64,000 nt of DNA. It comes from Hymenopus coronatus (lineage: Eukaryota > Arthropoda > Insecta > Mantodea > Hymenopodidae). Location: assembly GCA_030762935.1 (NCBI GenBank), contig CM060887.1:17538501-17602500 (forward strand), in the 5' to 3' direction. Made by a program: the position numbers and the translations under genes. Within the stretch, counting starts at the first letter, position 1. Each line of letters opens with the position of its first letter. Shown in pieces: positions 61,201 to 64,000 of the stretch. The notes under the pieces were generated by a model. That model had not been told where the DNA came from and ran no database searches. It saw only the letters and a list, made by a program, of their open reading frames with translations.

Positions 61201-62168
61201 ATGTACATACTTAAAACAATGATTTTATTTGTTTACCATGTGTACTGTATTTTCAAATGTAAAACACAATTGGGATTGCTTAGAAATACAGTATACTCCT
61301 GATTATTTGTGTGCTGGTTATCTGGTTTGTGAATTATCCGTGCATCCCCACCGCCCCCCCCCTACAAAATTATTTTGTTTTAATGTCTACACATGGTTTT
61401 TTCGTTTCTCTGCCATCTCTTTTACAAATTTCTTTTAACTTGCTTTGTTCACACTTACATGCTGATTAACATCAGAGAAATTGAATTTGTTTTTAATTTG
61501 CATGGAACAAGCAGGCTTATAACAATGGAAACGGTACTCTGCTGTCATGTGATGATCATTTGAACAATGGAAATGGCATCTATTATCATGCAGAGGGTTT
61601 TTATTGCCATTTCCTAAAGAAAAACAATACCTATGCACAGAAGTAGAATAAACTTTTGAACAAAGAATACAGGTTGAAAAAAGCTTTTAAACGTAATTTC
61701 CTATTTACATATAGATGAACCTTGAAAGCATTAAACTATGGGTTTCTTGATTATTTGCTTTTTTTGATTATTCGTGCTTCTTCTCCCCCATAATCAAGAC
61801 TATACTGTACTTTGATGACAAAACAACTTCTATGAATTTACACAGTTTTTATAGAAGATCTCATAACACTCAGTAGAGTCATATATACCTACTGCTTATT
61901 AGGAATATCTTAAGCATAAAAATAAAGGTGAGCATCCTTACCTTCTTGTGATTGTAGATTGCTGTAGCTGCCCTTGCTTTAAATGTTCATCACTCATCTT
62001 TCCCAAAAATAAGGCTACCTGTTTTCCATCTAGCACTAGCTTTTTGACAACTCGTGCTGCAATTGACATTAGTTTAGGAACCTCAGAGTCACTTGCCACT
62101 TTCAGAATTAAGTGCAACAGTTTCAACTGCAGTTGTTCATCTAATGCTTCAAAAAGTTCTCGTGACAC
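25420..62168 (-). CDS. HEATR1: HEATR1 (BP28/UTP10), C-terminal half, 13 exons
   Basis: HEATR1/Utp10 is a nucleolar HEAT-repeat protein of the t-UTP/UTP-A subcomplex. It supports Pol I transcription of rDNA and early processing of 18S pre-rRNA. Coding exons, from 5' to 3' on the minus strand, are 62168-61942, 58133-57987, 56709-56481, 54363-54235, 53093-52745, 49099-48753, 45936-45628, 41966-41788, 38879-38697, 36258-35866, 35193-34905, 29678-29520 and 25617-25420. All junctions are GT-AG and the phases agree. The total is 3138 nt, about 1045 residues plus stop, roughly half the usual animal length of about 2100. Family signatures recognised include NVELIVQSIRATQNPQTHH, HNIMAIFTFIGSSVLRQDD, IPEHRRLPLFQRLL, VVECLPNFLSPYLDKLL, FLWKQLNYQLLLKTR and the C-terminus LEEILGEPLKKYF. 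The BP28 C-terminal domain should fall in the exons near 38.9-35.9 kb. No disabling change was seen. The N-terminal half lies beyond position 62168 and beyond the window. Introns are packed with transposons. Confidence 0.97.
27355..27865 (+). mobile_element. Foldback family, internally deleted half (F3)
   Basis: The start TTCACGTGACTTTGTCTAAC, the ACAAGGGACATAAGGAAATA block and a hairpin end CTATGTACATTGTACATGCATGTAG before AAAAAGTGAAAG are in family order. The middle is shortened compared with F2. Confidence 0.7.
27973..29340 (-). mobile_element. mariner element with decayed transposase
   Basis: Inverted ends read CAAGGTGTGATAAAAAAAAT on the left and, reversed, TGAGGTGTGATAAAAGAATA on the right; TA precedes the left end. 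On the minus strand fragments of a mariner transposase appear in order: a helix-turn-helix region piece (PGCPNTSITDDNVEDAKK), PAHTSCLVHDFLA from the second catalytic block, MAPCDFFLFPRLKR from the third, and a C-terminal YFEGHKVVDA. Many stops and an internal deletion make it dead. A separate palindrome is inserted at 28738-29196. Confidence 0.85.
28738..29196. mobile_element. Palindromic element nested in mariner
   Basis: The arms 28738-28934 and 28981-29196 mirror each other. They share GTAACATTGATTTGACATAA, ACACTCTTATG, CTTGAAGGCATCCTCAGCTG, ATGGTGGGATTCTCGGAAAC and ATCAAAATTCATG. The loop is under 50 bp. The CTGAGGATGCC...GAAAC arrangement recalls Penelope terminal repeats; this is inference. 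Confidence 0.8.
29520..29678 (-). CDS. HEATR1: HEATR1 exon 12 of window
   Basis: Phase 0 at both ends, 53 codons. It reads LENILGGVDVFHSRVTSLL, then FTVAVGDDFLWKQLNYQ and LLLKTRHDVPQ before donor CAG/GTAGGT. It is wedged between two mariner elements, 179 bp from one and 57 bp from the other. Confidence 0.95.
29736..30426 (-). mobile_element. mariner-like element, 0.7 kb, decayed
   Basis: Terminal repeats GAGGGCCATCCAGAAAGTAA (left) and, reversed, GAGGGCAATCCAGAAAGTAA (right) are flanked by TA at 29734-29735 and 30427-30428. The TACGAGGG..TCCAGAAAGTAAC end is typical of mariner. The remaining coding strand gives the C-terminal stub VEKYIISIKKWYHM; most of the transposase is gone. Confidence 0.85.
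30470..30742 (+). mobile_element. Foldback family, truncated copy (F4)
   Basis: It has the outer end TTCATATGACTTTCTCTACC and the blocks CAAGGGAATAAGGAAATACA and ATTTTCATGACCAGGATG, then stops where F5 begins. Confidence 0.7.
30745..33568 (+). mobile_element. Foldback family half element interrupted by LINE (F5)
   Basis: The left part, to about 30972, begins TTCATATGACTTTATCTATC. The right part resumes at 32953 with TTTGCATGGCCAGGAGTAAA and runs to the terminal hairpin TATCATGAATATTTACATGGTAGGGAAAGTC. The gap matches a continuous stretch in F2 (near 7405), which shows that the LINE inserted into an existing element. Confidence 0.85.
30973..32952 (-). pseudogene. Jockey/CR1-like LINE, RT relic
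   Basis: From high to low coordinates the minus strand gives KCKQSFGLDGLTNEMVKHC and VRPIYKK, RT motif A FLDLTKAFDYVD, motif B HGVPQGSKLG, a short deletion with frameshift, motif C as CADDTTI (Tyr to Cys), and the post-RT segment LRLQKHAIRIICKLKK. The whole ORF is broken by stops, frameshifts and the deletion between motifs B and C. It inserted into foldback F5; TTTGC on both sides may be a short target duplication. At the 3' end the minus strand carries a T-rich run (A25 on plus near 31105) and a GAAATA-type tail. Confidence 0.85.
33570..34900. other. HEATR1 intron, nothing recognised
   Basis: AT-rich with T-runs near 34319. There is no coding exon, and the exon phases on both sides need none. 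Confidence 0.5.
34905..35193 (-). CDS. HEATR1: HEATR1 exon 11 of window
   Basis: After TTTTGCAG it reads LSSSIADSLKGLYVLFAGRL and later LLLQYVLETLLKVFKY and ERFDMLMQPLMDQ before CAG/GTAATA. Phase 1 in, 0 out. LKGLxxLFAGxLV is a conserved HEATR1 segment. Confidence 0.95.
35866..36258 (-). CDS. HEATR1: HEATR1 exon 10 of window (BP28 C-terminal region)
   Basis: It begins QKLAISIAGRILIPPVGRCY, continues LGPLLATLADSFSSMESSEL and LTQLMQELTAFFTGALQFR, and ends FRPLYYNLFHWAT...YRAITFYR. The exon likely carries much of the BP28CT domain. 393 nt, with a CTACAG/GTATGA donor. Confidence 0.96.
36568..36632. repeat. (TA)n microsatellite
   Basis: About 32 perfect TA units in the intron between 36258 and 38697. 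Confidence 0.95.
36836..36908 (-). repeat. tRNA-like SINE head fragment
   Basis: The reversed B box (GGTTCAAATCCCAGCTCTGG) and a loop resembling TAGCTAAGTTGGTTAGGGCA (A box) are visible. The body of the SINE is not clear. Confidence 0.5.
37121..37749 (-). mobile_element. mariner-type element, internally deleted
   Basis: The 20-bp end GGATTGTTAAATTATAAGGT is found reversed at the right. The left end differs by one base, and TA flanks both sides (37119-37120, 37750-37751). The minus strand carries the transposase C-terminal third: GLTSSEFYLWDSLKQKVYG (the catalytic D/E block, with SE where SD or PD is usual) and ELSDSIRQVIARI. Only about 110 codons remain. It lies in a HEATR1 intron. Confidence 0.85.
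37867..38571 (+). mobile_element. mariner derivative with inverted-duplicated 3' coding region
   Basis: TA flanks both ends (37865-37866, 38572-38573). The plus strand encodes a mariner core: VLIHDNARPHTTGTTHWLL, then YSPELAPSDFHLFPELK and GGQHFQTNEDLQNNINDH. The last 240 bp (38331-38571) reappear reversed as the first 225 bp (37867-38092), so both ends of the element carry the 3' terminal part of the gene. The N-terminal half is missing, so it cannot encode a full transposase. Confidence 0.85.
38697..38879 (-). CDS. HEATR1: HEATR1 exon 9 of window
   Basis: It encodes PDLLLLSVVTAVQKVVECLP then FLSPYLDKLLYELCIQSVKW and ends LHKLKTV before TTCG/GTAAGT. Phase 2 in and 2 out. Strong family match. 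Confidence 0.96.
39979..40560 (+). mobile_element. Candidate solo LTR
   Basis: It starts TGTAACACTTGTCACG and ends near TTAGTTACCA. A CCAATCAG box and TATATAAG (40108) precede a run of imperfect GCATTAAAGTTAAACATCGC repeats, and AATAAA lies near 40337 and 40483. The layout is that of an LTR promoter with R/U5. No second LTR, coding region or target duplication was found. Confidence 0.4.
40728..40850 (+). repeat. Three imperfect ~42-bp tandem repeats
   Basis: The units begin ACATATTTGGCTCTTTAACG, CATACTTGGCTACCATCACA and CGTACTTGGCTGCCTCAAAG, each followed by an A-rich stretch and a CTT end. They follow the candidate LTR and may be the leader next to its primer-binding site. Confidence 0.5.
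40885..41665 (-). mobile_element. Foldback family half element (F6)
   Basis: Reversed copy with AAAATCCCCCACC, TTTACATGGAAT, TTTTCTCAAAAATTATTCT and the outer end AGTAGAGAAAGTCATGTGAA at 41633-41652. Confidence 0.75.
41788..41966 (-). CDS. HEATR1: HEATR1 exon 8 of window
   Basis: It starts VLDQVASLMQRDTVKGNLLA and continues VVLCVAELVSTLRAHAIASL and FVPALIDVLHAQKKT, with a GAAAG/GTGAGT donor. Phase 0 in, 2 out. The GNLLxSxxLCxxELVxxLRAHxI segment is conserved in the family. Confidence 0.96.
41967..43300. other. HEATR1 intron, nothing recognised
   Basis: No exon or named repeat is apparent. Confidence 0.45.
43301..44182 (-). mobile_element. Foldback family half element (F7)
   Basis: It begins with the central hairpin TTACTTTCTCCATATGCACTATGTACATAGTGTATAGAG, then runs reversed through (GT)n at 43445-43462, CTCAAAAACGAAAAGTC and CTACCCTTTACATGGAAC to the outer end GGAGAAAGTCATGTGAATGG. 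Confidence 0.8.
44190..45620. other. HEATR1 intron, weak transposon traces only
   Basis: A GTTACTTTTCAAATCACCCT segment near 44550 could be a mariner terminal remnant, but no partner end is secure. Confidence 0.35.
45628..45936 (-). CDS. HEATR1: HEATR1 exon 7 of window
   Basis: 103 codons in phase 0: VNALLPSEMFLVVVRELLKH, then ILPVQQKAVDLLNSRLQ, QQSALLSIKLLARVLAAENP and QYFKK before AAAAAG/GTAATA. The RRKAxDLLNxxLQ-type HEAT helix is characteristic. Confidence 0.96.
47690..47990 (-). pseudogene. LINE RNase H N-terminal fragment
   Basis: The minus strand reads TDGSKMDRRTGVGVYGANVA and then LGNEPTIFQAEVHAVELSAL. This holds the first catalytic Asp (TDGS) and the catalytic Glu (QAEVxA) of a LINE RNase H domain. 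Flanking parts are decayed. Confidence 0.75.
48753..49099 (-). CDS. HEATR1: HEATR1 exon 6 of window
   Basis: After TGTTCCAG it encodes EKVKKHLQKTSAIVGVGLLQ, LRHFKYTASSFLLSLLSSSQ, LLMYIQTVSRQ and NIMRNQAYNILDK before GATAAG/GTAAGC. Phase 1 in, 0 out. Confidence 0.95.
49370..49625 (-). repeat. SINE family D with poly-A tail
   Basis: Read on the minus strand, a tRNA-like head with GGCCAAGTGTTTAAACTACC and GGGTTTGATCCCACATGACT leads through GCAGGGGCTGGTTTTCTCCT to TTTACGCACTAACA-like sequence and an A run (T at 49370-49401 on plus). It is unlike SINE A or B. Confidence 0.6.
49735..50553 (+). mobile_element. Foldback family half element (F8)
   Basis: The outer end is TTCACATGACTATCTCTAGC. Then come GTAGAAGGGAAAAAGGCTAA, the AATCATCTAGTATGAAGAGG block, (CA)n at 50415-50431 and the terminal hairpin TACACTATGTACACAACATGTGTAGAGAAAGT. 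Confidence 0.8.
50560..51675. other. HEATR1 intron, nothing recognised
   Basis: AT-rich with an A18-type run near 51430. No coding exon. Confidence 0.45.
51680..51962 (+). repeat. SINE family A, full length
   Basis: The head TGCCCTCTTGGTGTAATGGT and GGTCGCGGGTTCAAACCC is followed by GATGGATTTTTTCTGGTGTA and the family body to AGAACCACAGCAATTAAAGA and a short tail. Confidence 0.85.
52022..52255 (+). repeat. SINE family B, full length with tRNA-like head
   Basis: The head is GCCTGCCTGGGTAGTGTGGT, with a B-box region AAGGTCGTACGAATCTCGC. The body is GGGTGAGTTACCCGGATAAG and TTCATTCATCGTCCGATATG, ending in an AAAT-type repeat tail. Confidence 0.85.
52745..53093 (-). CDS. HEATR1: HEATR1 exon 5 of window
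   Basis: It begins ASEGVVGTDGSLDHALCSVL, then FADAVLDIPEHRRLPLFQRL and GLWLFVCLVLETHV, and ends VIEYIQTLPLEK before AAAAAG/GTATGT. Phase 0 in, 1 out. (V/I)PEHRRLP is a hallmark of the family. Confidence 0.96.
53786..54042. repeat. Polypurine tract (GA-rich)
   Basis: Roughly 250 bp almost free of pyrimidines, made of GAGA, GGAG and AAAG variants, in the intron between 53093 and 54235. ORFs reported on both strands here are low-complexity shadows. Confidence 0.8.
54235..54363 (-). CDS. HEATR1: HEATR1 exon 4 of window
   Basis: 43 codons in phase 0: EQVLHNIMAIFTFIGSSVLR then QDDAYSFQIISKVIDTVIP and ILVK before GTCAAG/GTACGT. HNxMxIFTFxGxxVxRxDDxYSFQ is one of the most conserved HEATR1 segments. 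Confidence 0.97.
55180..55790 (+). mobile_element. Foldback family half element (F9)
   Basis: The outer end is TTCACATGACTTTATATACC. The body blocks are shortened and the terminal hairpin CTACCTACTATACGTGGTAG/AGAAAGTAAAA is present. A reversed fragment (55880-56200) follows, so this may be a damaged full palindrome. Confidence 0.75.
55880..56200 (-). mobile_element. Foldback family reversed fragment (F10)
   Basis: TACAAAGATTTTCAAGAAAA, CACCTGAAACTAACCCTTAC and TTTGATTTTCTAAAAAATTACTC follow the order of the reversed arm; the outer end is decayed. Confidence 0.6.
56481..56709 (-). CDS. HEATR1: HEATR1 exon 3 of window
   Basis: It encodes CLEFEEQSPVEYTKQVLLCC, then FNVELIVQSIRATQNPQTHH and FALLLLAHISGMIP before ACCA/GTAAGT. 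Phase 2 in, 0 out. NVELIVQxIRxxxxPQTHHxALLLL is conserved. Confidence 0.97.
57987..58133 (-). CDS. HEATR1: HEATR1 exon 2 of window
   Basis: After TCCTACAG: KVKVIAPSPELLQTPEWRYG, ITLLEWLQAKKKL and LLLSPLFSVLAR (the last codon is split). Phase 2 in, 2 out. SPELLxTPEWR..xLExLQxKKKL matches the family. Confidence 0.95.
58197..58240. repeat. (GA)n microsatellite
   Basis: About 22 GA units, 64 bp upstream (5' on the minus strand) of the HEATR1 exon acceptor at 58134. Confidence 0.95.
58449..58690 (+). pseudogene. Penelope-like RT fragment, plus-strand copy
   Basis: The plus strand reads WWYRKPTHTNIYIKQKSYNP and HQHTVLNSLVYILVNVPMGK. The RKPTHT-x(2)-Y, SxNP and SLV segments are typical of the late RT domain of Penelope elements. 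It ends head-to-head against the minus-strand copy. Confidence 0.8.
58691..59190 (-). pseudogene. Penelope-like RT/linker fragment, minus-strand copy
   Basis: The minus strand reads FGIYREPTHTNSYIKQKSYN, AVLNSLAHKLVIVPMGKKEY and ILDIVTENGFRAELVYRKVN, then FKRHIILTPNNNYSIKKHL, the same RT-to-endonuclease linker as at 13245-13875. Near 58700 the start of an endonuclease (LHWPNKKK) is visible. Broken by stops. Confidence 0.8.
59340..59620 (+). pseudogene. Penelope-like GIY-YIG endonuclease fragment
   Basis: The plus strand reads EKIYIGKTKRNLGTRHKEP, which holds the YIG and the catalytic Arg of the GIY-YIG fold, and then in other frames MNFELLPPNKPWKYITPSID, the usual element C-terminus. It is followed by the inverted terminal repeat at 59747. 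Confidence 0.75.
59747..60130. mobile_element. Inverted repeat resembling Penelope terminal repeats
   Basis: The arms 59747-59835 and 60042-60130 are 89 bp each and nearly identical when reversed. They carry GATGAGCGAAACGTCGGCAT and CTTCTCCGGAAGCTAAGAAG. The 200-bp middle is GC-rich and includes CTTATATAGTG. GCGAAACGTCGG-type motifs next to Penelope coding remnants are typical of its pseudo-LTRs. Confidence 0.75.
60663..60905 (-). repeat. SINE family A, head truncated
   Basis: Reversed copy with TGGTGTTTTATTTATGGATG, CAGAGGCCTCTCTATCAGGC, CTACGACACGGGATCCACAG and CATCGTCCTCTGCCGGGTTT. It stops within the B-box region, where the LTR-like segment starts. Confidence 0.85.
60912..61186 (+). mobile_element. 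Candidate solo LTR
   Basis: The ends TGTGACA and TGTTACA are inverted at 6 of 7 positions. It contains CTATAAAAGGAAG (TATA) near 60986 and two copies of GAATTAAAGAC(A/T)TTATTTGTA near the end. No target duplication was found. It interrupts the head of SINE A. Confidence 0.5.
61289..61807. mobile_element. pogo-like MITE, 519 bp
   Basis: The ends CAGTATACTCCTGATTAT and ATAATCAAGACTATACTG are inverted repeats flanked by TA on both sides (61287-61288, 61808-61809). The CAGTAxAxTCxxGATTAT end is typical of pogo/Tigger elements. No transposase. A second copy is at 11964-12412. Confidence 0.85.
61942..62168 (-). CDS. HEATR1: HEATR1 exon 1 of window
   Basis: The 5'-most exon visible. After CTCTTTAG it reads VSRELFEALDEQLQLKLLHL, then VPKLMSIAARVVKKLVLDGK and LGKMSDEHLKQG before AGAAG/GTAAGG. 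Phase 0 in, 2 out. Its upstream partner exon is not in 62169-64000. Confidence 0.93.
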
Positions 62169-63050
62169 CTAAAGAGCAAATGAGTATTGCATTCAGTGAA
62201 TCAGTATGTCTCGCATGCATAACATGATGAGTAACTGCTTTGTTACTTTCTCTATCACCTATAATTTCAATTTATTTTCATACTTTTGACATGTCAGTAT
62301 AAACTATTACATGTATACAAATCTTTTACGTTGCTTTTCCATATTTAAATTCTTTTATGTTATAAAATGCATTTTGAATTAAGCATTTTCTTGTAATTTT
62401 CATAATTTCTGTTGTTTATTTTTTGTTTTTAATTTCATTTGGTAGTTTATTGAAATTCCCTTCCTAGAATTTCTAATGTTGATTATTCAATGTTCTCCTT
62501 AGTGTTCATCTGAAGTAATCATCATCATTTCTCAAACCACAAGGATGAATATTATAATTCTTTTGATATCTTTTATGCACAAAAAATTTAATCTTTCATA
62601 TATCTCCCTACTCTATTCATTTCTCTCCTTGTTCATCCTCCACCCCCCACAAATTGGACACAGTCCTGCCTCATTTCACCCCTCAAACTTTTCAATATCC
62701 GGATCCCTAATTGAAAACATGCAACTGCTGATCTCTTGTTTCTTCTGCAGACTTAAGATCCCCTTCCTTCTCCTCCTTTAACCATTGTAACAATTTTATT
62801 CTTTTATCTGTGTATGAAAATTCTGCCTATCCATATCTGCCAATCTTTCTCTCACTTTTATTCTAAACTCCCTATTGTATTATCTATTCTGTACCACACA
62901 TCTAAATCAACTACACCTTAATATTATCCAGTCAAAACTTACTTCCCATCCAATTACTTTGAAACTCAAACATGCTTAGAGAATATCTCTCTCTGGCAGT
63001 TACTGAATGTGACATAAGTATTAAATTTATAACTCAAGGTATAGAGACTT
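62169..63050. other. HEATR1 intron, nothing recognised
   Basis: T/C-rich AT sequence; no exon continuing the HEATR1 frame is visible. Confidence 0.45.
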
Positions 63051-63055
63051 GCTGC

Positions 63056-63418
63056 TTACTTACTGTTTTTTAAGCAGGACATGTTTCAAAAGCCATTGCT
63101 TTTATCTCAGCTGTAGTTTCTCGGTTGGCATGGATGACATTGTCTTCTCCATATCTATGGCTTGTAGATGGAATAATGTTAAATATATCTGGTGGTGGTA
63201 TTTCAAAATTCAAGACCTAGTGCAAGAATTTATCAAAAACAGCTTGCACTTGGTCATAAATTTTGGAACACTGCCACCATATGTATTCAACAAGTACATA
63301 TGCTATCTGCAAGCCACAGATATGGAGAAGACAATGCCATCCACACCAGTCGAGAAACTACTGCTGAAGATAAAAGCAACAGCTTTTGATACATGTCCTG
63401 TTTAAAAAAACAGTAAAT
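63056..63418. mobile_element. Palindromic element, possibly Penelope terminal repeat pair
   Basis: The arms 63056-63169 and 63300-63418 mirror each other. They share ACTGTTTTTTAA, GGACATGTTTCAAAAGC, TTGCTTTTATCT, TAGTTTCTCG and ATTGTCTTCTCCATATCT. The middle is about 130 bp. The GACATGT(T/A)TCAAA...TTTATCTTCAGC pattern is shared with the palindrome at 14664-14935. Confidence 0.75.
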
Positions 63419-63419
63419 G

Positions 63420-64000
63420 AAGCAATGAATGTCTACACCTCGACTCATAAATTTAATTCAATGGTGCTTCACTGTCTCTAAGCTTCTAAAATATTACTTT
63501 ATGAAATAAGCACTTGAGTACCCTTTTCACATGCAATAAATATATGATAAACATTTCCCCTTGTTTCAGATTTTGTTCATTAGGCGGGCAATACTTTGGT
63601 AAACCTCGTGTGTGTGTGTGTGTTTTTTTTTTTTTTTCAATTTTGAAATCCCGCCAGGCCACCTACTGATACAGAGATTCATCAAACCACCACCGGGGAT
63701 AGAGACAACCACCACAACAAACAATGCCGGCAGTCGACCAAAAGAATTGACAATGGAAGCACATGGCTTCTGAAACATGGTTTCCGAAATAAAAAGTAAG
63801 TGGTGTAGTGTTACAAAATCAACTTTTTTACAATTACTACATTTGTTGTAATAAATAGATAGAGAGATTAGATAGATAATTTATTTGATCTTCTCAAATT
63901 ACAAACTTCATACATATATGGTTACTTTCCTGGAGTTGCAGAATTTGGTATTATAAGTTAATACCCAGGTTATACATATACCTTTCCCTCTATTCGTGTA
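63420..64000. other. HEATR1 intron, unidentified repeat traces
   Basis: A (GT)n/T run at 63608-63637 is followed by GCCGGCAGTCGACC-type GC-richer sequence that looks like a decayed retroelement, without an identifiable domain. Confidence 0.35.

Overview
This is a stretch of AT-rich eukaryotic nuclear DNA from an invertebrate animal. The evidence is GT-AG introns of 0.7-5 kb, a metazoan HEATR1 gene, and many mariner, Tc1, Penelope-like, LINE and tRNA-derived SINE copies. A large-genome arthropod (possibly a chelicerate) fits best, but the taxon is an inference with low confidence. No prokaryotic features are present.

Two protein genes can be read. On the plus strand (2859-14110) are the last five coding exons of a small type I membrane protein: the C-terminal half of a CUB domain, one Sushi/CCP domain, a juxtamembrane linker, a transmembrane helix and a short tail. 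Its 5' exons lie left of the window. On the minus strand (62168 down to 25420) are the last 13 coding exons of HEATR1 (BP28/UTP10), a nucleolar HEAT-repeat protein of the small-subunit processome. They give about 1045 residues ending in a conserved C-terminus. The N-terminal part lies to the right of the window. The two genes converge, and about 11 kb between their stop codons holds repeats and no recognisable coding exon.

Most of the rest is mobile DNA in introns. At 3.3-5.1 kb a LINE reverse transcriptase is split by a separate ORF1-only LINE insertion with a target duplication. A Tc1 relic follows at 5.4-6.1 kb. Around 12-15 kb there are LINE tails, a Penelope GIY-YIG fragment and a palindrome. 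Four mariner-type elements lie at 27.9-30.4 kb and 37.1-38.6 kb, one with a coding region duplicated in inverted orientation at its ends. A 31-33 kb LINE interrupts a copy of an unnamed foldback family. Head-to-head Penelope fragments with an inverted terminal repeat lie at 58.4-60.1 kb. LTR-like segments are near 40 kb and 61 kb, and two pogo-like MITEs at 12.0 and 61.3 kb. Two SINE families (A with a tRNA-Val-like head, B with a GCCTGGGTAGTGTGG head) recur across the window.

The most distinctive unexplained component is a foldback family, about 0.9 kb as a half unit or 1.65 kb as a full palindrome, with ends carrying ACTTTCTCTAC. It has about ten copies here, several holding an internal CA/GT microsatellite. 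Other items worth checking are several further palindromes that resemble Penelope terminal repeats, a near-perfect 33-bp-arm hairpin just downstream of the HEATR1 stop codon, and an orphan TATA/initiator/splice-donor arrangement near 22.1 kb.
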